From Candidatus Schekmanbacteria bacterium RIFCSPLOWO2_02_FULL_38_14 (GTDB lineage Bacteria > Schekmanbacteria > GWA2-38-11): 64,000 nt of DNA. Made by a program: the position numbers and the translations under genes. Position 1 is the first letter of the stretch; every line of letters starts with the position of its first letter. The notes below the pieces were generated by a model, which made no database searches, was not told where the DNA came from, and saw nothing but the letters and a program-made list of their open reading frames with translations. Location: positions 121,661 to 185,660 of the forward strand of contig MGDH01000022.1 in NCBI GenBank assembly GCA_001790855.1. The letters are read 5' to 3'. Positions 55,424-64,000 of the stretch are shown piece after piece.

Positions 55424-56824
55424 ATGTACACCAAGCTCACAGATAAACTCCTTGACTCCCTTGAAAAAGAGCTCGGGGAAGACACTGTTTTCTCCTCAGA
55501 AGATGCACTTGAACCCTATTCAAAAGACCAGACTGCAGGGCTTCAATCCTATCCTGAGGCTGTTGTAAAAGCAAAAAATGCAGAGCAGGTTCAAAGGGCT
55601 GTTCAGTTTGCCAATGAGAACAAAATCCCAGTCACTCCAAGAGGGCTTGGTTATGGTCTGAGCGGTGGCGCTGTTCCAGTATGCGGCGGCATTGTTATCT
55701 CCACAGAGAGGATGGATAAGATAATTGAAATTGATAGTGGCAACCTTATGGCAGTAATTGAGCCCGGCATAATTACAGGAAACTTTCACCGGGCTGTTGA
55801 AGAACAGAAACTCTTTTATCCCCCTGACCCTGCAAGCATTGACAGTTGCAGCCTTGGTGGAAACATAGCAGAGGGTGCAGGAGGTCCCCACGCGGTCAAG
55901 TACGGAACAACAAAGGATTATGTCTGCGGTTTGGAAGTAGCGCTTCCTGATGGTGAGATAATAAAAGTGGGCGGTAAGGTTGTAAAGGACACAACAGGGT
56001 ATAATCTCACCCAGTTTTTTGTTGGCTCAGAGGGAACCCTTGGAATTATTACAAAGGCAATCCTGCGCCTTGTCCCTCTTCCTCCTGAAAGGGCTGACCT
56101 TCTTGTTGTATATTCCTCTGTTGATGATGCATCAAAAAGCGTTGCAGAACTTATCAGAAACCACGTAGTCCCCTCATGCCTTGAACTCATGGACAATGAA
56201 TCAATTAATCTTGGAAAGGAATTCTTAAAACGCGAACCGCCATTCCCTGATGCTGGAGCGCATCTGATTATCACTCTTCACGGCAATGACAAAAAAGACC
56301 TCACAAGAGAAACTGAGGTAATTGGAGAAATCTGCGGCAGGAACGGAGCAGAAGATATACTTGTCTCCCACGGCAGCACAAACCAACAGCGCCTCTGGGA
56401 GTTCAGACGGTGCATGTTTGAGGCTGGCAATGCAAGAAGCCCTCTCTCCAGAAGTTTGGACCCGGTAGTTCCAAGAATGCAGATACCTCTGTTTGTGCAC
56501 GAAATTAATCAACTGAAAAAGAGAATTGGTTTTGAAGCTGCCTGCTTTGGACATGCAGGCGATGGAAATATCCACGTTATAATGTTTCCCGGAAAATTTG
56601 ATGAGGAAACTTGGTTAAAAAAATATCCTGACATCTGCAAGGAAATCTTTAAAAAAGCACTCTCACTCGGCGGGAAAATTGCCGCAGAACACGGAATCGG
56701 AGCAATCAGGAAATCCTACCTTAAAATGGCAATTGAACCCGCCCAGCTTGAGCTTCTAAAACGTATCAAAAAAGCCTTTGACCCGCAAAATATCATGAAC
56801 CCCGGCAAAGTCTTTGATTTGTAA
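55424..56824 (+). CDS. glcD: FAD-linked 2-hydroxyacid oxidase subunit, GlcD type
   Basis: 466 residues. FAD-binding PCMH domain (VTPRGLGYGLSGGAVPVCGGIVIS, DPASIDSCSLGGNIAEGAGGP) and the FAD-linked oxidase C domain with FGHAGDGNIHV and EHGIGAIRKSYL. Oxidises glycolate, D-lactate or a similar 2-hydroxyacid; lactate or glycolate cannot be told apart here. GlcE or an Fe-S GlcF/LldG partner is not next to it. No ribosome binding site is obvious. Confidence 0.88.
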   Translation: MYTKLTDKLLDSLEKELGEDTVFSSEDALEPYSKDQTAGLQSYPEAVVKAKNAEQVQRAVQFANENKIPVTPRGLGYGLSGGAVPVCGGIVISTERMDKIIEIDSGNLMAVIEPGIITGNFHRAVEEQKLFYPPDPASIDSCSLGGNIAEGAGGPHAVKYGTTKDYVCGLEVALPDGEIIKVGGKVVKDTTGYNLTQFFVGSEGTLGIITKAILRLVPLPPERADLLVVYSSVDDASKSVAELIRNHVVPSCLELMDNESINLGKEFLKREPPFPDAGAHLIITLHGNDKKDLTRETEVIGEICGRNGAEDILVSHGSTNQQRLWEFRRCMFEAGNARSPLSRSLDPVVPRMQIPLFVHEINQLKKRIGFEAACFGHAGDGNIHVIMFPGKFDEETWLKKYPDICKEIFKKALSLGGKIAAEHGIGAIRKSYLKMAIEPAQLELLKRIKKAFDPQNIMNPGKVFDL

Positions 56825-57017
56825 AAAAACAGCCGTCAGCTTTCAGCATACAGCAAATTTATAAGTTACAAACTTCTTGACAAAATATTAAAAAGAAATG
56901 TTATAATTTATTAAACAAACTTGTATTGCTTACCAAGACAAGATATATAGCATACAAATTAAAGATTAGGAGTTTAATGCATTATTGCATCATCAACAAA
57001 CCAATGGAGGTGCCCCC

Positions 57018-57704
57018 ATGTACAAATTCAAGAAACCAAAATGCAGGATTTTGACAGCAATTGTTTTTTCAATTTTTCTCTTATCTGTCTATTTCCTTGT
57101 GAATAACCCTGTCAGCGCAGAAGCAAAGAAGGGCAAAGTCGCAGAAGTAAGAATGGGCAAACTTGAGCGTTTGTCTGACCAAGCATGGAAAGAGATTAAA
57201 AAAGATGCTGAGGTTTCTTTAGGAGACAGATTAAGAACTGATAAAATGGCTCTGGCTATTGTTGAGCTTCCTGATATAGGGCGTTTTGTAATTGGGCCTG
57301 ATTCTGAGATTGAACTTGGAAAACAGGAAAAGGATTTTAATGCAGATTTGCCAAGAGGCGCAGTCTGGATGAAAGCCAATCTTGCTAAAGGAGCAAAGGC
57401 ATCAATAACATCATCGCTTGCAACTGCAGGCATAAGAGGCACAAAATTCTCGGTTTTCTATGGCAGGGGAACGCTTGATGTTTGTGTCTGCACCTGCATA
57501 GGAGATGTAACAGCTACCTTAAAAGATGGGAAGACAGTTCAGGTTTCAAAAGGAACAATCCTTGCCATAAAGGGCGATGCGCCTGCACCTGATAAAGCAG
57601 AATCAGCCATGCCAATACTTGATAAGGAAGGCAAGGGTTGGGATTTTTGTTTTAATTGTCATATTGAAGGCGGGAGAGGCAAATTAAAAGAGGACAGGAA
57701 GTAA
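57018..57704 (+). CDS. FecR-domain protein with a C-terminal CXXCH motif
   Basis: 228 residues from ATG 57018, after GGAGGTG. Membrane anchor or signal peptide (about 11-35), FecR-like periplasmic domain about 40-190 (PRGAVWMKANLAKGAKASITSSLATAGIRGTKFSV). A CVCTC cluster is in the middle (DVCVCTCIGDV). Near the end, WDFCFNCHIEGG has the CXXCH of c-type haem attachment. Its stop overlaps the start of the CHASE2-cyclase gene, so the two likely work as one sensor, perhaps reading redox state. Haem binding is inferred from the motif alone. Confidence 0.82.
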   Translation: MYKFKKPKCRILTAIVFSIFLLSVYFLVNNPVSAEAKKGKVAEVRMGKLERLSDQAWKEIKKDAEVSLGDRLRTDKMALAIVELPDIGRFVIGPDSEIELGKQEKDFNADLPRGAVWMKANLAKGAKASITSSLATAGIRGTKFSVFYGRGTLDVCVCTCIGDVTATLKDGKTVQVSKGTILAIKGDAPAPDKAESAMPILDKEGKGWDFCFNCHIEGGRGKLKEDRK

Positions 57705-60004
57705 TATACTCCCTTGCAATAGCGCTTATAGTCTCTGTTCTAATCTTTCTTGACCCCGGGGAACATTTATCTTCTTTTGAAAATAAAACTCTGGATGCGC
57801 GCTACCGCTTTTATGCGAATCCCACGAGCAGAACACAGGATATCATTATCCTTGATATTTCTGAGGAATCCATAAAAAGGCTTGAGCCTATTTATGGTAG
57901 ATGGCCCTGGCCAAGGTCTGTGCATGGAGAGGTAATAGAATACCTCAAGAGCGATGGCGCAAAAGCCATTGGCTTTGACATTATCTTTTCTGAGCGCGCT
58001 GTCAGAAAAGAAATAGATTCAAAAGTAATTGATGAACTTCGCACATTTGCACAGAATGCAGACATACCAGAGGTACGGAATGAACTCCTCCGACAGATTG
58101 ATTCCTTGATGCTGGAAACAAGTGACCTTGCTTTTGTTTCTTCAGTTAAGCAGGCTATCAATATTTTTCAGTCTATGGTGTTCTATGTTGATGAAGATGA
58201 CCTCTTGCATAAGCGCGGTTTAGAGGCTGAGAAAAGTTCTTCAGCAAATATCAAGTCAATTCTTTCAAAATCAGCTCTTTCAGTCTCTAAATCCTGTAAT
58301 TCACGCATGTATTTTAATGCAACAATTCCTTTTGAAGAGCTTGCGGTTGTTTCCTGCGGGGTCGGCTATATAAATGTCTTTCCTGATAATGATGGTACAA
58401 TCAGAAAATTCTACCCTTTCCTTTTTTTTAAAGACAGGAAAAAAGCTTATCCTTTTCTGCCAATTCTCATTGCAGCATATACAAAAGATATTCCCCTTGA
58501 TTCAATCAGAGCAGATAAAGGCAGTATGTTTATAGGAGGTTCAATCCTCCCTCTTCTTTCTGATGGCAGTGCAATGATTTATTATCAGGGGGGTAAAATC
58601 AGAAAGGACAAAACAGGCAAAGAAATATACCAATCATTCTACACATACATCCCCTACGATTATGTGCTTGCTTCAAAGGACCTTGTCATGGCAGGAATGA
58701 AGCCGCCACTTGAGAAAGGAACATTCAAAGACAAGATAGTCCTTGTATCTGCATCTGCTGCAGGGCTTACAGACCTAAGGGCAACACCCTTTAGCCCTGT
58801 AACCCCTGGAATAGAGATACACGCCAATATAATAGACAATATCCTATCCAAAAAGTTTTTGTATCCTTTAAACAGCTTTTTTGAAAAACTATACATCTTC
58901 TTTCTTGCCTCAGCAATTGCTCTGATAAGCCGTTTTATAGGACCATACCGCGGGTTTTTTATTGTTGCGCTGATAGCCTGTTCTGCTTTAGGCATTCACT
59001 GGATGCTTTTTGAAAAGGGTATTGTTCTTTCTATTGTAAGCCCTGTTGTTGCAATGGCAGCTACATATCTTGCAACACTCCTGCTTAAATACGCTCTTGA
59101 ATTCAAAGAGAAAAACTATATTAAAACAGCCTTTGGCCACTATATTGCTCCTGCAGTTCTTGAGGAGGTACTCATATCGCCTGAAAAGCTTAGGCTTGGA
59201 GGTGAGAGAAAATATATGACTGTTCTTTTTTCTGATGTGGAAAATTTTACCTCCTTGTCTGAAAAACTGCCGCCTGATGAGATAGGTCCGCTTCTGAATG
59301 AGTATCTCTCAGGTATGGTGCAGTGCATAATGCAGACAAATGGAACGCTTGACAAATTTATCGGCGATGCAGTGATGGCATTCTGGAATGCGCCGCATGA
59401 GCAAAAAGACCACGCATCGCTTGCCTGCGAAACAGCACTTTTAATGGAGAAGGAATTAAAACGGCTAAGGGAGGAGTGGGGCAAAGAAAAAAAACCTCTG
59501 CTTAATGCCCGTATTGGAATAAATACAGGAGAGATGACTGTGGGGAATATGGGCTCAAAAGAAATTCTGGATTACACTGTGCTTGGGCTTGAGGTGAATA
59601 CAGCTGCCCGTTTAGAGCCACTGAACAAGGATTTTGGAACAAGAATAATAGTATCACACAGCACCTGTATTGACGCAGAAAAAACTCAGCCGGGAAGATT
59701 TGTCTTTCGCAGACTTGCAAGGGTTGTGCTTAAAGGAAGAGAGAAGCCTCTTGAGGTGTATGAACTGATAGGCTTCAGAGATGAGGTCAGCAGAGAACGG
59801 CTTGATTTAATCAAAATGTTTGAAACAGGACTTGCCCTGTTTCTGGACTTTAAATTTTCTGATGCAAAAGCCTGCTTTCAAAAAACGCTTGATATGGATA
59901 ATCAAGATAGTCCTTCAAAAACATACCTTTCTCTATGCCAATATTATGAGAAAACCCCACCACCTCCTAACAGCGATTTAACTTATATGCAGATATCAAA
60001 ATAA
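57704..60004 (+). CDS. CHASE2 - adenylate/guanylate cyclase (start codon non-canonical)
   Basis: 766 residues from ATA 57704; no ATG, GTG or TTG exists in frame before GTG 57920, which would cut off the N-terminus. The ATA lies in TAATA, overlapping the fecR stop where TAATG would be usual, with GAGGA upstream. N-terminal membrane helix, CHASE2 periplasmic sensor (about 20-390), three more helices (about 397-461) and the cyclase domain (about 500-690). D511 and D555 (metals), K552 and NTAAR (N632, R636) are present, but the base-recognition Asp is Leu629 (LGLEVN). An ATT start at 57683 or a -1 frameshift out of fecR are other options. Confidence 0.82.
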   Translation: MYSLAIALIVSVLIFLDPGEHLSSFENKTLDARYRFYANPTSRTQDIIILDISEESIKRLEPIYGRWPWPRSVHGEVIEYLKSDGAKAIGFDIIFSERAVRKEIDSKVIDELRTFAQNADIPEVRNELLRQIDSLMLETSDLAFVSSVKQAINIFQSMVFYVDEDDLLHKRGLEAEKSSSANIKSILSKSALSVSKSCNSRMYFNATIPFEELAVVSCGVGYINVFPDNDGTIRKFYPFLFFKDRKKAYPFLPILIAAYTKDIPLDSIRADKGSMFIGGSILPLLSDGSAMIYYQGGKIRKDKTGKEIYQSFYTYIPYDYVLASKDLVMAGMKPPLEKGTFKDKIVLVSASAAGLTDLRATPFSPVTPGIEIHANIIDNILSKKFLYPLNSFFEKLYIFFLASAIALISRFIGPYRGFFIVALIACSALGIHWMLFEKGIVLSIVSPVVAMAATYLATLLLKYALEFKEKNYIKTAFGHYIAPAVLEEVLISPEKLRLGGERKYMTVLFSDVENFTSLSEKLPPDEIGPLLNEYLSGMVQCIMQTNGTLDKFIGDAVMAFWNAPHEQKDHASLACETALLMEKELKRLREEWGKEKKPLLNARIGINTGEMTVGNMGSKEILDYTVLGLEVNTAARLEPLNKDFGTRIIVSHSTCIDAEKTQPGRFVFRRLARVVLKGREKPLEVYELIGFRDEVSRERLDLIKMFETGLALFLDFKFSDAKACFQKTLDMDNQDSPSKTYLSLCQYYEKTPPPPNSDLTYMQISK

Positions 60005-60134
60005 AAAGAGCTTTAGCAGTATCCAAGTCTTTGTATAAGCGTAGAATCAATTTCCCGATTGTTTTAAAATCACATTTCTGTTTTTTTAATAGACCCTTAC
60101 TCAGACATTCTTCTATAAATTTCTCATAAATCAT
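59967..60134 (-). pseudogene. Truncated HEPN-domain gene
   Basis: 55 codons; ATG 60134 overlaps the stop of the nucleotidyltransferase gene. The first 45 residues, with FIEECLSKGLLKKQKCDF and KDLDTAKALF, match the N-terminal part of HEPN proteins. A full domain is about 130 residues with the RxxxxH active site in the second half, which is absent. The rest runs into the 3' end of the cyclase gene, so the HEPN partner has been cut off. Confidence 0.6.
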
Positions 60135-60702
60135 TTTTATCCCCTACAAGAAATATTTTTGGGTTCTCAAGAAGATCTAAAATAAACGAATCCCTAACTT
60201 TAATTTTTTTTCCAAACTCATCTCTTGTGAATAAGCTATAATTTATTTCTCTTTTCAAAATCTCTTCAAGTTTTCTAATTTTTCTTAATAATTTTGAATC
60301 ATCAATTTTACCTACAATAAACAAATCAATATCACTATTGGCATTTTCTTCTTTTTTAGCAAAAGAACCATATATAAAAGCAACCTCAATGCCTTTAATT
60401 TTACTTAAAATATCTTTAAGCAACCCCTGAATGCCTATAGTTTTGGATACAATACTTTTGAATTCATCAAATAATGGATAGGACCTATTTACAGAATAGT
60501 AAACCGAGTTGCCCTTTTTCCTTGATATAAAAATCCCGCTCTCTTCCAAATGTATAAGTTCCTTACGAACCATACTAACAGGTATATTCAGAATACGTTC
60601 TAACTCTCTGAGATAATACTCAGGCTCAGGGTTGGTAAAATAAAGCCTAAATAATTCTTTTCGTGTTTTGGATCTAAATAGCCTTGCAATATCCATAATC
60701 AT
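60124..60702 (-). CDS. Winged-helix plus nucleotidyltransferase (MNT) protein
   Basis: 192 residues. Residues about 5-75 form a winged-helix DNA-binding domain (REFLLRYF-like start, ILNIPVSMVRKELIHLEESGIFISRKKGNSVYYSVN). Residues about 95-180 form a minimal nucleotidyltransferase domain with GSFAKKEENANSDIDLFIVG (GSx8-DxD). Such MNT proteins pair with HEPN RNases as antitoxins; here the HEPN half is a fragment. Inverted repeats overlapping its start at 60702-60744 suggest autoregulation by the HTH domain. Confidence 0.85.
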   Translation of the reverse strand: MIMDIARLFRSKTRKELFRLYFTNPEPEYYLRELERILNIPVSMVRKELIHLEESGIFISRKKGNSVYYSVNRSYPLFDEFKSIVSKTIGIQGLLKDILSKIKGIEVAFIYGSFAKKEENANSDIDLFIVGKIDDSKLLRKIRKLEEILKREINYSLFTRDEFGKKIKVRDSFILDLLENPKIFLVGDKNDL

Positions 60703-60744
60703 TGTAATATTTTTATATTACAACTGTAATACATTTTGATTACA
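60702..60744 (-). promoter_or_regulatory. Two operator palindromes upstream of the wHTH-MNT gene
   Basis: TTGTAATAT-TTTT-ATATTACAA (60702-60723, perfect 9-4-9) overlaps the start codon; TGTAAT-N8-ATTACA (60725-60744) follows. Both share the half-site TGTAAT. This is the form expected for an autorepressor site. Confidence 0.65.
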
Positions 60745-60775
60745 GAATCAATATGTTTTCGCTAAGTTTATAAAG

Positions 60776-61969
60776 TCAACTCATTGCAACCTTTCTCCCA
60801 ACTACAAATTTCAGATAATGTGTTTCTGGCATAGATAAAAGAATCGGATGGTCAGAGGACTGTGAGCGGATTTCAATTATTTGAAGCCGGCATTTTGCAT
60901 CTTTTGCGGAATCATTCAGCACGTTCAGGAATTCACTTTCTGATACATTCTGCGAACAGGATGCTGTAAGCAAATAGCCTCTGTCTTTAAGAAGTTTCAA
61001 ACCGAGAAGGTTAATATCCTTGTAACCCCTCAGAGCGCCTCCCTTTGCGCCCTTTGCTTTAACAAAAGACGGCGGGTCAAGAATTACGCAGTCAAAACGC
61101 TCATTATTTTTATAAGCATCGCGCATCCATTGAAAAGCATCTCCTTTTATTGCCTTTATTCTGTTTTCAAGGTTATTTATTCTGATATTTTCATTCAACA
61201 TTTCCATCACCTTTTTTGAATCCTCAACAGCTACAATTTCACTTGCCCCATAAAGGGCAGAATAGAGTGAAAAACCTCCTGTATAAGAAAAACCATCAAG
61301 CACTCTTTTCCCATTAACAAAGGGCTTGATGAATTTCCTGTTTTCCCGCTGGTCAAGATAAAAACCAGTTTTGTGCCCTTCAAGAAGGTCAACAGCAAAA
61401 CGCACGCCATCCTGAAATATTATCTCAGTCTTTTCTGCCTTGCCGTATAAAACATTCTTAATCTGCTCAAGCCCCTCTTTTTCCCTTACTTCAATATCGC
61501 TTCTCTCAATGATTGCCTGTGGACTGAATATCTCTTTCAGAATATCTATTATCTCTTTTTTCCAGACCTCCATTCCAAAAGTAGAAAACTGAACTGAAAG
61601 GATATTGTTGTATTTGTCTACAGTGAGACCCGGAAGCAAATCCCCTTCGCTGAAAAGTACTCTGAAAGAATCCTGCAAGGAAAAACCAAGTGTGAGGCGG
61701 TGGTTTAAAGCATTTTCAATTCTATTTTTAAAAAACTCCTTGCCAATCTCTTCTTCATAAAACGAGAGAATTCTTATTGCTATTTTGGAATTCTCATTGA
61801 TATAACCCTTTGCAAGGAAATTCCCCCGGCTGTCAAAAACAGAAACAATATCTCCGTTGGAATAGCTTCCGCCAATATCTCTTATTTCATTATCAAATAT
61901 CCACAGATGCCCTGAAGGAACCCGTTTAGCGCAACGGTCTGTAACCTTGACTCTGGTATCTGAACTCAT
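60776..61969 (-). CDS. 23S rRNA (cytosine-C5) methyltransferase, RlmI-like
   Basis: 397 residues. N-terminal PUA domain (about 1-75), then a SAM-dependent methyltransferase with FSYTGGFSLYSALYGA, VEDS, CVILDPPSFVKAKG and SCSQNVSE near the end. Domain order and motifs fit RlmI (m5C1962). Seven bases downstream of the nucleotidyltransferase gene, so probably the same transcript. Confidence 0.88.
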   Translation of the reverse strand: MSSDTRVKVTDRCAKRVPSGHLWIFDNEIRDIGGSYSNGDIVSVFDSRGNFLAKGYINENSKIAIRILSFYEEEIGKEFFKNRIENALNHRLTLGFSLQDSFRVLFSEGDLLPGLTVDKYNNILSVQFSTFGMEVWKKEIIDILKEIFSPQAIIERSDIEVREKEGLEQIKNVLYGKAEKTEIIFQDGVRFAVDLLEGHKTGFYLDQRENRKFIKPFVNGKRVLDGFSYTGGFSLYSALYGASEIVAVEDSKKVMEMLNENIRINNLENRIKAIKGDAFQWMRDAYKNNERFDCVILDPPSFVKAKGAKGGALRGYKDINLLGLKLLKDRGYLLTASCSQNVSESEFLNVLNDSAKDAKCRLQIIEIRSQSSDHPILLSMPETHYLKFVVGRKVAMS

Positions 61970-61976
61970 ATTTTTT

Positions 61977-62483
61977 TTAAACCTTTATAAATTCAACATT
62001 CTTTAATGATTCCGGTAGCTTCTCTTTCAAGCGGGGATATGCTTCAACTAAACGAAAAATATCAGCTAAATCTTTTTGCCGTTTACTTTTTCGCCTCTGT
62101 TCATCAGAATATTCCCATATTTTGCCTTGTAAAACATCCTCCAAATCCGCAACTTTCATTTTATACCCCATTGTTTCTTTTATTGAAGAGCGAGGTATAA
62201 AAGCCTGGTAGCGCAAATCAGACTTTGTGCTGTTAAGATTGAAACGGTGAGGGAAGCTTTCAATATTAAAGATTTTTTCTGCTGCTTTAAGCAAACTATC
62301 TATTGTTTCTGCAACAACAACTAAATCTAAATCCAAACTCACTACAGGTTCAACATAAGCATTGACAGCTAAACCGCCAATTACACAATAATCAATTTTC
62401 ATATCATTAAGCAAATCCAGCAATTGCTGCAAAATGTCTTCTTTGTCATTACTCACAGAATTCATGAATTCTTTTTTTGTCAT
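61977..62483 (-). CDS. Nucleotidyltransferase-like protein (AbiEii / NTP_transf superfamily)
   Basis: 168 residues. DYCVIGGLAVNAYVEPVVSLDLDLVVV carries the nucleotidyltransferase core GG-x-A plus DxD; the rest has KMKVADLEDVLQGKIWE and an AYPRLKEKLP tail. Resembles small AbiEii-type or MNT-like antitoxin/toxin components, without a recognisable partner at its side. The promoter at 62547 gives it independent expression. Confidence 0.75.
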   Translation of the reverse strand: MTKKEFMNSVSNDKEDILQQLLDLLNDMKIDYCVIGGLAVNAYVEPVVSLDLDLVVVAETIDSLLKAAEKIFNIESFPHRFNLNSTKSDLRYQAFIPRSSIKETMGYKMKVADLEDVLQGKIWEYSDEQRRKSKRQKDLADIFRLVEAYPRLKEKLPESLKNVEFIKV

Positions 62484-62546
62484 AATTTATTCTTATTTCT
62501 GATTGCCTCTGAAATTTGCTTTTATCTTATTGTATTTATTATTTAA

Positions 62547-62573
62547 ATTATAGCACGTTTAAGCCCTTGTCAA
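62547..62573 (-). promoter_or_regulatory. Promoter upstream of the nucleotidyltransferase-rlmI pair
   Basis: TTGACA (62573-62568) and TATAAT (62552-62547) are both perfect hexamers with a short 15-base spacer. Confidence 0.55.
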
Positions 62574-63092
62574 AGCAATAATCAAATCAGAAAAAACATT
62601 GAGTATTGTTGACTCGCATTTTCGAAAAATCGACTTTTCACACAGTCTGACATCCCCTAATCACTTTTTCTTCTTGCATTTTTTCCTGAAATTCCTATTA
62701 ATGAACTACCCCACAGCAGAGCTGCGAAGTATCAACTTCCAGAAATTTAATAAGCAGTGCAGACAACCATAGAATAAACACATTTTGTAAAAGGCATATA
62801 ACATGTTGATTGCTTTTATAAAAAAATCAGCTTAGAATATTAACTATCACCAAAATAAGTAACTTATCTCCTTTGATCGTACTCACCAAGATTAAGCGCA
62901 TAGACCTTTTAAAACAATTAGTTGCATCTGTTTACATTTCTGAAGAAGTATTTAAAAGAACTAAGTAATTCATATCAAAAAGATTCTCGTATCTCTAAAT
63001 TAACAAGCAAACCATTCCAAATATTCTTTTTCCCTTGCATTTTTCCCAAAAGTTTTTATTATTAACAGGTTTTTCAAAAGGGATTTTATATT
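62574..63092. other. 519-base AT-rich gap before tRNA-Pro
   Basis: I see no gene, hairpin terminator or repeat here beyond scattered A/T runs. Stop codons are dense in all frames. Confidence 0.5.
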
Positions 63093-63168
<76 letters not shown>

Positions 63169-63305
63169 TTAATAAAAGGTGAATTAATGCCAAATGTCAA
63201 AGCTCAAAATTCAAATAAAATTCAAAGTTCAAATGATAAAGTATATGATTTAGAAGAAAGAACTGCAAAATTTGGAGAGAATATTTTTGAACTTGATTTG
63301 TCATT

Positions 63306-63328
63306 TGCCTGCCTGCCGTCAGGCAGGG
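63306..63328. repeat. GCCTGCCTGCCGTCAGGCAGG palindrome
   Basis: Nearly perfect member of the dispersed palindrome family, lying between tRNA-Pro and purM in low-complexity AT-rich sequence. Confidence 0.6.
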
Positions 63329-63390
63329 ATTTTGACATTTGAACTTAAAAAATCTTTTAGCCCATTATAATTAACAAGGAGCAAGTTTTT

Positions 63391-64000
63391 ATGGTAAAAA
63401 GAGCAGCGGAAAATTATGCTTCTGCCGGCGTTGACATGGATAAGGCAGAAGAAGGTGTAAGAAGGCTCTTGGAATGGGTTGGGAAAAGCCTCAATCTCAG
63501 AAAAACCATAGGCTCAAGCCGCCTTGACATAGGCTATTTTGCCAATGTCATTAAAATTGCCCCAAACCTTGGGCTTGCTCTGTCAACCGACGGAGTTGGA
63601 ACAAAGGTCCTTGTTGCCCAGATGATGAAAAAGTTTGACACAATCGGCATTGACTGCATTGCCATGAATGTCAATGATGTCATCTGTGTTGGTGCAGAGC
63701 CTATTTCAATGCTTGACTACATTGCCATTGAAGACCCGAAGCCTGAGTTGCTTGAGGAAATAGGAAAAGGACTCTATAAGGGCGCAGAACTTGCAAATGT
63801 CAGTATTGTTGGAGGAGAGGTTTCTCAGATTAAAGAAATAATCAAGGGTGAAAAAAAGGGTTACGGGATTGACCTTGTCGGGATGTGCGTTGGGATAATA
63901 GCGCTTGACAAGATAAATATTGGACAGAATGTTAAGGAAAACGAAGTTGTAATCGGGCTCAGAAGCAGCGGTGTCCACAGCAACGGACTGACACTCGCCA
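63391..64000 (+). CDS. purM: Phosphoribosylformylglycinamidine cyclo-ligase PurM (5' part)
   Basis: The first 203 codons; the gene leaves the window at its right end. ATG after AAGGAG. Purine step making AIR from FGAM. SADYVAGVD-like start (ENYASAGVDMDKAEEGVRRL), LALSTDGVGTKVLVAQ, DTIGIDCIAMNVNDVICVGAEPI and GSSGVHSNGL-like end (RSSGVHSNGLTLA) are the family signatures. The companion purH is at 39994. Confidence 0.96.
   Translation, partial: MVKRAAENYASAGVDMDKAEEGVRRLLEWVGKSLNLRKTIGSSRLDIGYFANVIKIAPNLGLALSTDGVGTKVLVAQMMKKFDTIGIDCIAMNVNDVICVGAEPISMLDYIAIEDPKPELLEEIGKGLYKGAELANVSIVGGEVSQIKEIIKGEKKGYGIDLVGMCVGIIALDKINIGQNVKENEVVIGLRSSGVHSNGLTLA

Overview
This 64 kb window is AT-rich (by eye about 60% A+T), gene-dense bacterial chromosome. 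It is free of phage or insertion-sequence genes but scattered with short palindromic repeats. The gene content suggests a diderm (Gram-negative-type), largely anaerobic or facultative heterotroph from a deep lineage. The evidence is a Skp/OmpH periplasmic chaperone, a MurE with the DNPR motif of meso-diaminopimelate enzymes, a PPi-type phosphofructokinase, an NfnAB-like pair, ADP-forming acyl-CoA synthetase and UbiD. I cannot name the phylum with confidence; little-cultured groups related to Desulfobacterota, Nitrospinota or Schekmanbacteria would fit.

Layout. Positions 1-8 kb hold a signalling locus read on the minus strand: an ECF sigma factor, a zf-HC2 anti-sigma protein, a small possibly decayed secreted ORF, a 959-residue cyclase-CHAT protease-TPR-CsgG/FlgO-like fusion, and the start of a secreted LVIVD/beta-helix protein. 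Next come groES-groEL under a perfect CIRCE element and moaA. Positions 11.9-29.3 kb are a nearly complete dcw (division and cell wall) cluster on the minus strand, mraZ-rsmH-ftsL-ftsI-murE-murF-murD-ftsW-murG-murC-murB-orf-ddl-ftsQ-ftsA-ftsZ. It has MraZ boxes at its head and conspicuously lacks mraY. It is followed by pfk, tmRNA, a Skp-like gene, a WecA-type transferase fused to a GAF domain, a diguanylate cyclase response regulator, an M48 protease, a TIM-barrel isomerase, nfnAB and purH.

Positions 42.3-47.2 kb are the most unusual metabolic region. A radical SAM/SPASM enzyme with a PqqD-like N-terminus is followed by a 20-residue, lysine- and cysteine-rich peptide gene with a perfect ribosome binding site and its own terminator. 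This looks like a minimal RiPP system. It sits beside a sulfur/Fe-S trafficking set: TusA-like, IscU, a cysteine desulfurase with Gln in place of the PLP lysine, DsrE-like, Nfu and a half-length ferritin-like protein.

The last third holds ubiD, a CAP-domain secreted protein, the two subunits of an ADP-forming acyl-CoA synthetase, an acyl-CoA dehydrogenase and a GlcD-type oxidase. After these come a FecR (with CXXCH) and CHASE2-adenylate cyclase pair, and a wHTH-nucleotidyltransferase with a truncated HEPN partner. The window ends with an RlmI-like methyltransferase, another nucleotidyltransferase, tRNA-Pro(UGG) and the 5' part of purM.
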